Source of the DNA: Palsa-1392 sp963819975
Lineage (GTDB): Bacteria > Verrucomicrobiota > Verrucomicrobiia > Chthoniobacterales > UBA10450
Reading direction: 5' to 3'
DNA: 64,000 bases
Assembly: GCA_963819975.1 (NCBI GenBank)
Contig: CAWFYE010000005.1
Span: 62,001-126,000, forward strand
The notes beneath the pieces were generated by a model. The model saw only the letters and a program-made list of their open reading frames with translations, had not been told where the DNA came from and made no database searches. Numbering within the stretch: the first letter of the stretch is position 1; each line of letters starts with the position of its first letter. Below, piece after piece: positions 23,421 through 31,743 of the stretch. The position numbers and the translations under genes are program-made.

Positions 23421-24020
23421 CTAGATCGCAGCCGGGGGCCGAAAATATCCCTTGATGCTCACCGCCGGATTCCTCACGCAGACTTGCACGTGAGTTTTCG
23501 ACTGAATCTTCGCCCCCGGATATAATTCGCCGCCCTCGGTGAAGATCCCTCGGACGGTATCGAATCCTCGCAGCTCGGACCGTTCCCGTAGCAGATGAAC
23601 AAAATTCACGACCGCGCAATCCAGATGCCTTTTCACCAAATCCGTATCCTCATCATGGGCGGGCTCGTTGACCGGTAGTTCAGCTCCCGCAGACTCCGTC
23701 ATCGCCTTGAACTGTACGTATCCGTTTTGAATGATCGTGAGCGATCCGGCGTCGCTCAGATCGAGGCAGTTTCCTAAATCGATGATGGCGCCGATCACGA
23801 ACGGTTTGCGAATTCTGCGGGAAGGCGCCGGAGGATGCTTCTGCAGAAACTTCGCCCAAGCCATTGCCCGCTCCGGGCTGTTTTCCCAAAAATAAGCGCC
23901 GGCCCCGAGCCAGTCGTAATCATTGCTGCTCGGGGAGACATGGTCACCGCTGCCTAAAATCTTTTCGCCGACCTGTTCGTCACAGCCGTGATAGCCGAGG
24001 AGGAACGAAGTCGCGAACAT
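23421..24020 (-). CDS. ADP-ribosyltransferase-like protein, candidate toxin
   Basis: 199 residues. N-terminal FLLGYHGCDEQVGEKILGSG and YDWLGAGAYFWENSPERAMA resemble the H-x-T/G and Y-F..E blocks of ADP-ribosyltransferase-fold proteins (DUF3990-like). The later RHLDCAVVNFVHLLRE and HVQVCVRNP are shared with uncharacterised proteins of similar layout as I recall them. The ART assignment is inference from motif order. The gene starts 9 bases after a small basic protein gene in the same direction, an arrangement typical of toxin-antitoxin pairs. Confidence 0.6.
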   Translation of the reverse strand: MFATSFLLGYHGCDEQVGEKILGSGDHVSPSSNDYDWLGAGAYFWENSPERAMAWAKFLQKHPPAPSRRIRKPFVIGAIIDLGNCLDLSDAGSLTIIQNGYVQFKAMTESAGAELPVNEPAHDEDTDLVKRHLDCAVVNFVHLLRERSELRGFDTVRGIFTEGGELYPGAKIQSKTHVQVCVRNPAVSIKGYFRPPAAI

Positions 24021-24029
24021 TGGTGCGCG

Positions 24030-24197
24030 CTACCGGTAATGCGCGCTCACTTTGTTCTGCTTGGTGATGAAGCCATTCTTCTGCAAAAAGGTTCGCGCCG
24101 CCGCTGCCGACTTGTTGATCTTCTTCGCAGCCTTGTTCATCGCTTTGACTTCGTGCTGAACCTGACGCGCCGAGCGCTTTGGAATGACGGCAACCAT
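24030..24197 (-). CDS. Small basic protein, candidate antitoxin partner
   Basis: 55 residues from ATG 24197 (MVAVIPKRSARQVQHEVKAM); a 36-residue version from ATG 24140 is possible. The C-terminal KKINKSAAAARTFLQKNGF plus ITKQNKVSAHYR is a short helical, basic segment. Located immediately upstream of the ART-like gene with a 9-base gap. The antitoxin role is proposed from context only. Confidence 0.5.
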   Translation of the reverse strand: MVAVIPKRSARQVQHEVKAMNKAAKKINKSAAAARTFLQKNGFITKQNKVSAHYR

Positions 24198-24347
24198 GCG
24201 GTTCAGTAAAGCTGGGTGCGGACCGAACGCCAAGCGAATTCTTGACGGTCGAAAAAATTCCGATTTCGACGCATGGAGGTTTGCGTACCGCCGTGTCGCG
24301 GCTCATGCGCGGCAAAGAGCCCTCGATGTTGACTGGCGCCAGCAGCA

Positions 24348-24671
24348 TTGATCCGAAATACCGAGATTCACGGACTGACCCCTCCGGGCCCCCTCGCCGA
24401 TCGTGAAAACCTGGTGCTCCAATCTGAGCCGGTCCGGAAAATCGCAGACGCTGCGCCGCGCGACTATGCCAAATTGACCGCAGCGAAGCTGGCGGCTCGC
24501 CTCGGCGTGAAAACCCGGACAGTGGTCGATCGACTGATCGGTCGCGGCTACGTGCAGATGAATGGGCGCCAGGCGCGGCTAACTGACGCTGGCAAACGAG
24601 CCGGCGGAGAAGCGAAATTCAGCCCGACAAACGGCGACTTCATTGTTTGGCCAGCGGACTTGAAGGTTTGA
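24348..24671 (+). CDS. Winged-helix-like small protein, possibly 5'-truncated
   Basis: Up to 107 residues, but it needs a TTG start (24348); no in-frame ATG precedes it, so the N-terminus may be lost. The core LTAAKLAARLGVKTRTVVDR followed by LIGRGYVQMNG looks like a helix-turn-helix with wing. The end GDFIVWPADLKV recalls C-terminal domains of phage or island regulators. No specific family assigned. Confidence 0.45.
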   Translation: MIRNTEIHGLTPPGPLADRENLVLQSEPVRKIADAAPRDYAKLTAAKLAARLGVKTRTVVDRLIGRGYVQMNGRQARLTDAGKRAGGEAKFSPTNGDFIVWPADLKV

Positions 24672-24713
24672 ATTTGGTTCTCTCGCTCGAATCCAGCACA
24701 GTCTCCCTCGTTT

Positions 24714-25241
24714 GTGAAAAAGTTAACGATTTACACCGACGGTGCGTGCCTTGGTAATCCTGGAGTCGGTGGCTGGGCAACAACCCTCGAATATGGCGGA
24801 GTAAAAAAGGAGTTCTCAGGTGGCGAACTGGCCACGACGAACAATCGCATGGAGCTCCAGGCCGCGATCGAGGCTTTGCGAAAGTTGAAGGAACCATGCG
24901 AGATCGATCTCTTCACCGATTCGGAGTATCTGCGCGAAGGCATAACGACATGGATCAATGCCTGGAAGGCGCGTGGCTGGAAAAAGAAGATCAAGAATAA
25001 AGACCTCTGGCAGGAGCTGGATTCCTCCGTCACCATGCATCAGATCAGATGGCATTGGGTGCGCGGGCACTCTGGCAATCTGGGCAACGAGCGGGTCGAT
25101 GTTCTCTCGCTGGGAGCCGCGCAGAAGATCGAAGCCGGGACCACGCTCGAACAACGTCAGGAAGCGGTTGATAAATTCTTGAAGGCGCGAGCCGCAATTC
25201 CCCAACAACCAGAGTGGTTGAAAGATGAGCTGTTGCTGTAA
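24714..25241 (+). CDS. rnhA: Ribonuclease HI
   Basis: 175 residues, GTG start. Degrades the RNA strand of RNA-DNA hybrids. Catalytic acids are in place: the Asp of YTDGACLGNPGVGGWA, the Glu of NNRMELQAAIEAL, the Asp of LFTDSEYLREGI, and the last Asp in RGHSGNLGNERVDVLS. The basic handle region KARGWKKKIKNKDLW is present. The C-terminus is ~20 residues longer than E. coli RNase HI. Confidence 0.93.
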   Translation: MKKLTIYTDGACLGNPGVGGWATTLEYGGVKKEFSGGELATTNNRMELQAAIEALRKLKEPCEIDLFTDSEYLREGITTWINAWKARGWKKKIKNKDLWQELDSSVTMHQIRWHWVRGHSGNLGNERVDVLSLGAAQKIEAGTTLEQRQEAVDKFLKARAAIPQQPEWLKDELLL

Positions 25242-25253
25242 GAGGCAGTGGCC

Positions 25254-25358
25254 ATGGAGCTCGACGACAACATCAGCTACCACGCTCTCGTGACGGAGGA
25301 AAAGGCGCCCGCCTCAGGCGGACAGAACCAGATGAACTTTGGCGTCGGCAAAGCTTGA
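25254..25358 (+). CDS. Possible 34-residue protein after rnhA
   Basis: ATG 25254 opens MELDDNISYHALVTEEKAPA and ends at TGA 25356-25358, 12 bases after the rnhA stop. Acidic and of unknown family; supported only by position and intact frame. Confidence 0.3.
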   Translation: MELDDNISYHALVTEEKAPASGGQNQMNFGVGKA

Positions 25359-25389
25359 ACCATTTCGGCCTCGGCGGAGCGTCTTCACA

Positions 25390-26064
25390 ATGCATCCAAG
25401 CCTGTTCGAAAGTCTCGAAAAAAAATATGCGCAGCATGCGAGCTGGGCGGTCTGGAATAGTCGCGATTTGGAAGACACAAGCGTCATTCGCGATAATCTG
25501 CCGGACCTCAAAACATCAGTCGTGATGGTCGCTCTGAACATCTCTGGAGAGTTGCCGAGCGCGTGGCGAAACTTTCACAGTCGCGATCATGCAAGAAAAC
25601 TAATGTACGCGTTCAACAAAAGTCCTTACCGCGGTGCTTACATGACGGATTTAATTAAGGACTGCGTTGAACCGAACTCAGCACGATTGCGGCACCAGCT
25701 GCGAATAGGGTGTGTCAATTTACATTCGCACGTCACAAGCTTTCGCAACGAGATGGAAGACCTTGGCGCGAAGGATCATACGCTATTTATTTTGTTTCAC
25801 ACTGAGGTCACAAGGCTTTTCAACACACATCTTGCGGAGACATTTCCAAACCGAGTTAGCTGTCCTCATTATTCCGCGTGGGGCTACACTGACGCTGGGT
25901 GGGTACAGAAGGTATGGTCGCTTCTTGAATCAAACTCGCGAGCGATGGCTTCCGGTTGCGATGCCCCGAAATTTTTCGTCAGTGACGAAATGAGGGGGAG
26001 TCTTGCCAGATTACCGAACCAAGGTGCTCTCCGTCGAGAAGTCACCAACGAATGTGACTCATAG
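25390..26064 (+). CDS. Hypothetical protein, uracil-DNA-glycosylase-fold-like
   Basis: 224 residues from ATG 25390 (MHPSLFESLEKKYAQHASWA). It contains SVVMVALNISGELPSAWRNF, then HARKLMYAFNKSPYRGAYMT, whose order recalls small uracil-DNA-glycosylase-like domains found in mobile islands; this is a weak impression, not an assignment. Base composition is visibly less GC-rich than its neighbours, which fits acquisition with the island. In the gap to 26287 nothing else is seen. Confidence 0.5.
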   Translation: MHPSLFESLEKKYAQHASWAVWNSRDLEDTSVIRDNLPDLKTSVVMVALNISGELPSAWRNFHSRDHARKLMYAFNKSPYRGAYMTDLIKDCVEPNSARLRHQLRIGCVNLHSHVTSFRNEMEDLGAKDHTLFILFHTEVTRLFNTHLAETFPNRVSCPHYSAWGYTDAGWVQKVWSLLESNSRAMASGCDAPKFFVSDEMRGSLARLPNQGALRREVTNECDS

Positions 26065-26287
26065 TCCGTAGATTCAAAGGCAACATTCGGATGAAGTGTA
26101 TGGATGTCAGTTTGACATCAAACGCTTGTCCGATTTGGATCCAACGTTCGCCAGCGGCGTGAGGTAGTTGGGCTGTCGCAATAGCAACTTGCTGAGAAGG
26201 CGGACCTAGTTCTCGCGTATGTCAGCGGGATTGTGCGGCGTGCACAGCAGGGCAAATTTTGCTTCATCGCCGTCGACAACAGTTTTC

Positions 26288-28294
26288 TTAGTCGATCGAA
26301 GGAATGCCGCACTGGCCAAGAAAGTCCGCCGTCGCATCGAGCAAGCAGGGATTGCGGGTCGCGTCTGTTGAATCTCCGTGTGGAATCCAAACAACGAAGC
26401 CTTGCCGTGCGCGCGTCAGCAAAACGCGATACTTGTTCAACAAATACTGTTTATCGGTTGCGTCACGGTAGTTGCGCCAACCTCTGCCGTGGAAGTGGCG
26501 AGACAGCCACCGACCACTCTTTTCGAGGACCAAGTCGCCGCCCCAACAAACGCCAGCCCAATCCAGTTCCAGTCCCTGGCACTCGAACTCGGTTGCCGCG
26601 ACTTCGAGTTGAAATGAAGAGCGTACATCACCGGGAGGAGCCAAAAACCACTCTTCGTATGGATACCCTCCGCGGAATTGGCCCGACAGTTCTAGCCCGT
26701 GGGCGCGAAGGCGAAGCGCGCCCGAGCTTGCCACCAGACCACAACGGCGCTCACCACGAGTCCGCGTGTGAAGCCATGAACGTGCTGTATCCAGACAACG
26801 GGTAAGGACGATTGGAAAGTCGCCAAACTCGCTGAAAAGGTTCGCGGCTTTCGCAGCATTTCGATCGAGAATAGCATCAACCCAGCGTGACACGTTCTCC
26901 GCCTTAAACGTGCGAATTGAAACCGGGAGATGGAGCAAGTGGTCTGGCTCGATGTCGAGCTGACTCCAATCATCGCTTTTAAAGAGGCGATGCCCAGCGA
27001 GACCAACTCCCCCAGACAGAACTTCCGGCGATGCGACGATGCGCCATTCGGGGAATTGCTCGGCGAGGGTGCGGCCCCATTCAGCAAGCCCGGCTTCGCC
27101 GTCGTGGATTTCCTGTCCACCACCGACGAGCGCAATGATGACCGCCCAATGCGGGTGGCGGTCCATGATAGACAGCATCACCGAAGCTTCGGATGCGTTT
27201 CGGTGGAATTTTTTCCGCTGCTTCTCGGCGTTCCAGGCGCGCTGCGCTTCATCAAATACGACAACCCTGTCGGGCGGTATGGCGGTCGGATTGTCGGAAT
27301 ACTCCCGAAGAAATGTATGAACGTTTTGAACGAACGCCTCGATTCGGCGTTTCGATTCCGAGACCGACAAACCAGTTCTCCGCTTGCTGTCGCGCGCAAG
27401 CGCCGCTCGAACGATTCGCACCAGCGGTCCGTTGCCCGAAAGAAATACTCCCGCCGGTCGATCGGCACTGCGAAGTTGCGGGTCGTGAGTGACCGTCAGG
27501 CCCGCCAACGTCTTCCCGGCTCCGGGAACGCCGGTGACGAAGCAAATGACTTTCCGGTTGTTCTCCTGTGCCCAGGCAACGGTTTCCATGAGCTTCGAGG
27601 CCGTGCGCGTGAGATTGAAAACGTCGGCGTGGGACGCTGAAATTTCGCGGACGCTCTGACCGGCGAAGAGTGCTTCAGCCGCCTCGATGATGGTCGGAAC
27701 CGGCTTGTAGCCTGAAGAATTCCAAGCAGCAATCGAGATGTGTGGTCGCGCCTCCTCATGAGATTCCCGATAGGCATCAGCGAGAACGCTCGATAGAGTC
27801 TTGGCGTTTGCGAGTCGCACGGACCGAACGAGGTCGGTACTCGCCGGTGCGTCAGTGCTTAAGGCTTCAGGCGCCTCGGTTGCCACGACCACCGGAACGA
27901 TGACGCGTCCAAGACTTTGCTCATGGAAGTCTCGAAGGTCGAGAGCGTAGTCTTCGACCTGCCTCCGTGCAGAGGAATCGTAGGTGTTGGCGCCAACCTT
28001 GAACTCCAACACGATGACGACGTCACCGGCCAGAACTACTGCGTCTAGTCGCCGCTGCCGGCGGGGAATAGGATACTCTAGCAATAGCCCCCATTGGCCG
28101 CTCTCCGGAATTCTTGCCAACAGTTCGGACGCTGCTGCTTGCAGAATGGCGATCTCTGTCTGCCAAGCGCGAGTCTGCGTATGGAGGTGTTCCCCGATAT
28201 TCGCGGTGCCTGCGCCTGTGATGAGCAGACCGATAATCCTCTGCTCATCTTCAGCCAGCAACGCACCGAGTGTCGTGTGGTGGAACGCCGGCAT
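26288..28294 (-). CDS. DUF2075 ATPase/helicase with N-terminal nuclease-like domain
   Basis: 668 residues. The N-terminal ~180 residues contain RRLDAVVLAGDVVIVLEFKV, giving Asp84...Glu97-x-Lys99, a plausible PD-(D/E)xK nuclease core. Walker A is GVPGAGKT at 255-262 and Walker B VVVFDEAQRAW near 345. The C-terminus has the superfamily-1-like ATEFECQGLELDWAGV and NKYRVLLTRARQGFVVWIP blocks of DUF2075/Schlafen-type helicases. It starts 4 bases after an Xre-family regulator gene on the same strand. Such nuclease-helicase proteins with a repressor are plausible anti-phage effectors; that role is inferred from context. Confidence 0.82.
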   Translation of the reverse strand: MPAFHHTTLGALLAEDEQRIIGLLITGAGTANIGEHLHTQTRAWQTEIAILQAAASELLARIPESGQWGLLLEYPIPRRQRRLDAVVLAGDVVIVLEFKVGANTYDSSARRQVEDYALDLRDFHEQSLGRVIVPVVVATEAPEALSTDAPASTDLVRSVRLANAKTLSSVLADAYRESHEEARPHISIAAWNSSGYKPVPTIIEAAEALFAGQSVREISASHADVFNLTRTASKLMETVAWAQENNRKVICFVTGVPGAGKTLAGLTVTHDPQLRSADRPAGVFLSGNGPLVRIVRAALARDSKRRTGLSVSESKRRIEAFVQNVHTFLREYSDNPTAIPPDRVVVFDEAQRAWNAEKQRKKFHRNASEASVMLSIMDRHPHWAVIIALVGGGQEIHDGEAGLAEWGRTLAEQFPEWRIVASPEVLSGGVGLAGHRLFKSDDWSQLDIEPDHLLHLPVSIRTFKAENVSRWVDAILDRNAAKAANLFSEFGDFPIVLTRCLDTARSWLHTRTRGERRCGLVASSGALRLRAHGLELSGQFRGGYPYEEWFLAPPGDVRSSFQLEVAATEFECQGLELDWAGVCWGGDLVLEKSGRWLSRHFHGRGWRNYRDATDKQYLLNKYRVLLTRARQGFVVWIPHGDSTDATRNPCLLDATADFLGQCGIPSID

Positions 28295-28298
28295 CCGG

Positions 28299-28538
28299 CT
28301 ATTCCTTCGTGTTAAGCAGCCAAGTCACTTTGACACCGAGCGCCCTCGCGAGTGCCACTAACTCGAAATCGAGAACACCCCGAATACCCGTCTCGATCTT
28401 GGCGACGCCAGCACGGTCGATTGAAACGCCCAGCTTGAAGAGCTTGAGGGAAAGGGCTTCCTGCGTGAGTGGCGGGTTGGCGGCTGCGCGAGCTTCTTTC
28501 ACGCGCGAGCCGACAAGATTTTGCGAAGGCTGGGCCAT
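28299..28538 (-). CDS. Xre-family helix-turn-helix regulator
   Basis: 79 residues: LVGSRVKEARAAANPPLTQE, then ALSLKLFKLGVSIDRAGVAK and IETGIRGVLDFELVALARAL form a Cro/C1-type HTH across almost the entire protein. First gene of a two-gene unit with the DUF2075 protein. A dyad at 28574-28600, about 36 bases upstream of its start, is a likely autoregulatory operator. Confidence 0.85.
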   Translation of the reverse strand: MAQPSQNLVGSRVKEARAAANPPLTQEALSLKLFKLGVSIDRAGVAKIETGIRGVLDFELVALARALGVKVTWLLNTKE

Positions 28539-28573
28539 CTGGTGGCCTCCAGGCTACCAGTTTAGCCATTTCG

Positions 28574-28600
28574 TTTTGTGTTCTAAGATGGAACAAAAAA
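28574..28600. promoter_or_regulatory. Dyad upstream of the Xre gene, putative operator
   Basis: TTTTGTGTTC, seven bases, GAACAAAAAA: the half-sites are inverted with one mismatch. It lies in the 110-base gap between the Xre gene and the divergent gene at 28649, and is more A+T-rich than its surroundings. Confidence 0.5.
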
Positions 28601-28648
28601 GACTTGCTACCGCCTCCCTTCCTGGCCAGGTAATTACACCCGTCTGCT

Positions 28649-28891
28649 ATGGGCAAAAAATTCACGATCGTGTTGGACAGCGTCGATGTCGGCCAGCTGC
28701 TCGATGGCATCGAGTCGCGAGCCGAATCATGGCGCAAGACAGCCGATTTCATGGAATCCGGCTACAGCAGCGACGATTCATTCATCTGCGAAGAGTGCAC
28801 CGACGCGGACGAGGCGACACAGATCGCGAAGCACTTCGCCGCAATCGCAGCGTCCATCGACCAACAGGTCGCAGAGCAGGGCGGCTGGTAG
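28649..28891 (+). CDS. Small acidic protein, unknown
   Basis: 80 residues, MGKKFTIVLDSVDVGQLLDG and so on. Contains FICEECTDADEATQIAKHFA with a Cys pair, and is predicted mostly helical. Divergent from the Xre/DUF2075 unit, so the intergenic operator could control both. No family recognised. Confidence 0.5.
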   Translation: MGKKFTIVLDSVDVGQLLDGIESRAESWRKTADFMESGYSSDDSFICEECTDADEATQIAKHFAAIAASIDQQVAEQGGW

Positions 28892-29221
28892 ACGGACGAG
28901 ACCCTCCTACGCTGGCTTGAGCGGGAGGAGCAACTATTCCGTGCGCTCCGGATACCACATAATCGGCAGAACGCCTCCGCGCTCTTCGTCGATGGATGTT
29001 TTTGGCATCGGCACCCCGGCTGCAAGTTCAGTTATGCGCCCAAGTCGCGAACAGAATTTTGGTTGCCGAAGTTCGAGCGGAATGTCGCGCGGGATCGATT
29101 GGTGACGCGGACTCTGCGTAAAGCCGGCTGGCGGGTTGTGCGAATCTGGGAATGTCAGCTCACACCGAAGAAACGGGCACGCGTCATTCGGAGACTGCGA
29201 AGAGCGCTGGCGGAAGCGTAG
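28892..29221 (+). pseudogene. Vsr-type mismatch endonuclease remnant
   Basis: No start codon is needed to see the homology: the frame reads ALFVDGCFWHRHPGCKFSYA, then PKSRTEFWLPKFERNVARDR, then AGWRVVRIWECQL, the second half of very-short-patch-repair endonucleases with its zinc-binding Cys/His residues. The N-terminal third, including the catalytic Asp segment (PGRPD-type), is missing and replaced by unrelated sequence after a TAG (28889-28891). Vsr genes normally accompany cytosine-5 methyltransferase genes; none is in the window. From 29222 to 29402 nothing else is seen. Confidence 0.8.
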
Positions 29222-29402
29222 GGGGAAGCTATCGGATGAAAGTTCATCTCGGCGGGGGCGCCGAGATCGGCGCGCGAGGCGCACGCGCTCCCCAGCCATC
29301 GGCTTTGACATGTGAATCGACTCGAAGGAAGAACGGCTAAGTCAGAAGGTGAATCCGGATCAGGCGGGGGAAACGCCAGTTAATCGAAGTCAATTCACAC
29401 GG

Positions 29403-29663
29403 CTAAAGCCGTAGTTTGTTGTAATCCTCATGGGTCCCGATCCAGATCCAAAGAAAATGGTCCCTTGTCGCGAAGTATCCAACTGCGCGGTAGTGAGCTC
29501 CAATTCGGATCGACCACTGGCCGCGCCTGAGCGGCTTGAAATGAAGTGAAGGATAGCGAAAATCCTTCAACCAGAGAGCATAAGTTTTGTCCGCCAGCAG
29601 TTGCGCCTCGCGAGGCAACGCGGAGTAGAGCTTCCAGAAGTCAGGATGAACGAGGGACTTCAC
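29403..29663 (-). CDS. RelE/ParE-superfamily toxin
   Basis: 86 residues, GTG start. Short alpha-beta protein with LHFKPLRRGQWSIRIGAHYR and a terminal WIWIGTHEDYNKLRL, characteristic of RelE/HigB-like ribosome-dependent mRNA interferases or related toxins. It overlaps its upstream partner gene by 23 bases. Confidence 0.75.
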   Translation of the reverse strand: MKSLVHPDFWKLYSALPREAQLLADKTYALWLKDFRYPSLHFKPLRRGQWSIRIGAHYRAVGYFATRDHFLWIWIGTHEDYNKLRL

Positions 29664-29871
29664 GGGGCGGCCATTCGGTGCACTTCCCAGCCTGGTATTC
29701 TACGTGTGTCTTTTCCTTTAGCCGGTCGAGCTTTCCCCCCTGTTCCGAATCGCTCAGCATCTGTTGATCCCATTCGTCATAGATCGGGGGAGCGAGCATG
29801 GCCATCAATTCGCAGCGCTCCTGAAAGCTAAGCCTGTCGATGGCCTGCTTAATTTCGTCCACTCCACTCAC
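29641..29871 (-). CDS. Antitoxin partner of the RelE/ParE toxin
   Basis: About 76 residues from GTG 29871 (MSGVDEIKQAIDRLSFQERC). The helix DEIKQAIDRLSFQERCELMA resembles short addiction-module antitoxins that begin with a Leu-Ser-x-x-Glu-Arg helix, followed by an acidic stretch. No ATG exists in a sensible position. Overlaps the toxin start, implying translational coupling. The 29872-30097 gap holds only repeat-like debris. Confidence 0.6.
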   Translation of the reverse strand: MSGVDEIKQAIDRLSFQERCELMAMLAPPIYDEWDQQMLSDSEQGGKLDRLKEKTHVEYQAGKCTEWPPREVPRSS

Positions 29872-30097
29872 GACGGGAGGATATTTTCTGCCGAGGCAAG
29901 ATGCAAGCCCGCTGTGCCAGAGATGGTGCCAGTGCAGGGAATTCGTAGAACTGGCGGACAAGGCGACGAATCTTGACAAGTCTGGGGGACAAAGGCTGAA
30001 AACTGAAACGCTGAGATTCTGACAAGCTGGAAGCGGTGGCGGGTGACGAGATGCTGAAACGTCGGCTTGACGGTTCGCTCCATGGGCGACCGGCTTG

Positions 30098-30403
30098 TTA
30101 TTCTCCTCGTTTGCTCAATTCTTTGCGAATCCAATTTGGACTTCGCCGCAAATCGAGGACGGCGATAACCTGCGCCTCATTGCCGTGCTCGCGATAGTAA
30201 ATAGCAAATGGGAAACGGCTCGCTAACATCCGGTGAAATTCGAAGTGTACGGGATGAATCCCGCTGAAAGAGCCGAGAGCCTCGATGTCGGTCAACAACG
30301 AATCGACACAATATTCGCCCACTCCGGCTTCCTGCGTTTCGTAGAAGTCTCTCGCTGCTTCAATGTCCTCAACGGCATCCGCAAGAACGACAACTTGCTT
30401 CAA
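30098..30403 (-). CDS. ParE/RelE-superfamily toxin
   Basis: 101 residues with TTG start. VVVLADAVEDIEAARDFYET and RMLASRFPFAIYYREHGNEA followed by VIAVLDLRRSPNWIRK are the standard ParE-like strands and helix pair. The start overlaps the antitoxin stop (TTGA). Second intact TA pair of the island, unrelated in detail to the one at 29403-29871. Confidence 0.82.
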   Translation of the reverse strand: MKQVVVLADAVEDIEAARDFYETQEAGVGEYCVDSLLTDIEALGSFSGIHPVHFEFHRMLASRFPFAIYYREHGNEAQVIAVLDLRRSPNWIRKELSKRGE

Positions 30404-30630
30404 CGGCGCAGGCGTTTCTTGAGTTGGGTCACGCTGAGAAATTCTGCTTCGCCCGAGTCCACCTTTACCTTACGCGCGGCGAGCACTTCGCCGTGCCATT
30501 CTGGTGACTCGATGTCCTGTTGTTCTTTGGCAAGCGACGCCCAGAGCCATTCCATTGCTTGAAGCCGTTCGGCCTTGCTCAGGCGGGACACCTCCTCTTT
30601 CAATTCAGAAACGCTCACCGGCTTAATCAT
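30400..30630 (-). CDS. Addiction-module antitoxin (PF09720-like)
   Basis: 76 residues from ATG 30630 (MIKPVSVSELKEEVSRLSKA). The block ERLQAMEWLWASLAKEQQDI followed by ESPEWHGEVLAARKVKVDSG matches the putative addiction module component family, which pairs with ParE-like toxins. Confidence 0.82.
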   Translation of the reverse strand: MIKPVSVSELKEEVSRLSKAERLQAMEWLWASLAKEQQDIESPEWHGEVLAARKVKVDSGEAEFLSVTQLKKRLRR

Positions 30631-30975
30631 AGCAGTCGCCGTGCGCACACTCAAGGATTTCGCCCCCGAACGCTTTCGGGAATTGGGGGGATCGGGGTCA
30701 GGCAACAGCGGGCTGAGGAAGGGACCGAGGCCAAGGCCAAAGCTGAAATTCTGAAAGCTGCCGTAACGGCTTCACAGCAGCGGCCGAGCTTTCTAATCGG
30801 ACGGCAGAGATGCGCCCGCAGCGACGAGCTTGTCGTCCGGGCAGCGGGAAGGCATCCTTTCGGCGTGCTGGCGCTGGTGATCGGCGGCTTTGGATTAGCG
30901 GTCCTTGCGATTGTTGCGAGCTCGCTGCGTGAAGCGGCGGCAATGAACTTGAATGCGACCTGAGACCATGCCTGA
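30631..30975. other. Gene-poor gap with repeat-family copy
   Basis: No convincing gene. A plus-strand frame ends in a hydrophobic stretch (FGVLALVIGGFGLAVLAIVA) but has no credible start or homology. A copy of the interspersed CCGTAACG...GCGGCCG.GCTTTC repeat sits at 30757-30795. Confidence 0.4.
30757..30795 (+). repeat. Interspersed intergenic repeat, copy 1
   Basis: GCTGCCGTAACGG, a short variable part, then GCAGCGGCCGAGCTTTCTAA. Similar blocks occur at 32093-32148 and 35560-35599, always in gene gaps and in the same orientation. Confidence 0.55.
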
Positions 30976-31512
30976 TCAGTTAGCAGCACGCCTGAACGTC
31001 TGGTGATTGCCCGGCTTCCACGTTTTGCCGCCGTCTTCCGTGTAGTCCATTTTCGATTCGAACCGATCTGCCGAGACGTTGAATCTGGTGAAGCGCAGTC
31101 GCCCCGTTTCGCCCCCGGCCGTCTTGAATTCCTGGGAAAGACGTTCCTCGCCCCCCAGCGGCCCGGTCATGGTCCAAAGCACTCCGTCCGCGCCCACCGA
31201 CACCATTTCGATCTGCTGATTTTTTTCCCTGATGTAGAAAAGGATTCCGGACGCCCGTTTCATCTCCGGGAACTCGCTCTTGCCCATCAAAACCCGATCC
31301 GGCACGACCCAGGAAAATTCGTAGGTTGCCTTGGCGGAATTCGCGACCGTTCCATCCTCTTTCAAGAATTCGGTCACAACGTCCCAGCGTCCATGCGAAG
31401 TGCGCAACTGCTCGACCGAGCCCTGCAACGCTTTCTCGTCCGGCAGCGGAGTCTCAGCGTGCAGCAGCGGCGAAAGGCCGACCAAAACAAAAACCAGCAG
31501 ATGTCGAATCAT
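30976..31512 (-). CDS. Exported protein, DUF1579-like
   Basis: 178 residues with a signal peptide (MIRHLLVFVLVGLSPLLHAE). The mature part is beta-rich, with RWDVVTEFLKEDGTVANSAK, MKRASGILFYIREKNQQIEM and SKMDYTEDGGKTWKPGNHQT, in the style of DUF1579/lipocalin-like secreted proteins. Function unknown. Confidence 0.72.
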   Translation of the reverse strand: MIRHLLVFVLVGLSPLLHAETPLPDEKALQGSVEQLRTSHGRWDVVTEFLKEDGTVANSAKATYEFSWVVPDRVLMGKSEFPEMKRASGILFYIREKNQQIEMVSVGADGVLWTMTGPLGGEERLSQEFKTAGGETGRLRFTRFNVSADRFESKMDYTEDGGKTWKPGNHQTFRRAAN

Positions 31513-31743
31513 ATGAACTTCCTCCGTTGCGCTGTGCCGCCCGGTCTGACGATGAGGAAGGGAGCGCGGAAAAACAAGCCCGCAGTCTCCCCGCTGCTAG
31601 GCGGCCGCCCCCAGGCGGGCTCGAGCCCAGCCGATGCTGCGCCAGGCCTGCACCGTGCCGGCCAGATACCAGAGACCCGATGCGGAGGCGGGGCAGTTTG
31701 TCGATCTGGACACCGCGCTGACGGAACCGATCCGCGATAACCA

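Noticed and set aside
26233..26805. Plus-strand frame opposite the DUF2075 gene 3' end
   Set aside because: Only antisense openness; no homology features, and the DUF2075 reading is continuous here.
30520..30963. 147-codon plus-strand frame ending in a hydrophobic stretch
   Set aside because: It begins antisense to the antitoxin gene and contains an intergenic repeat; no credible start or family.
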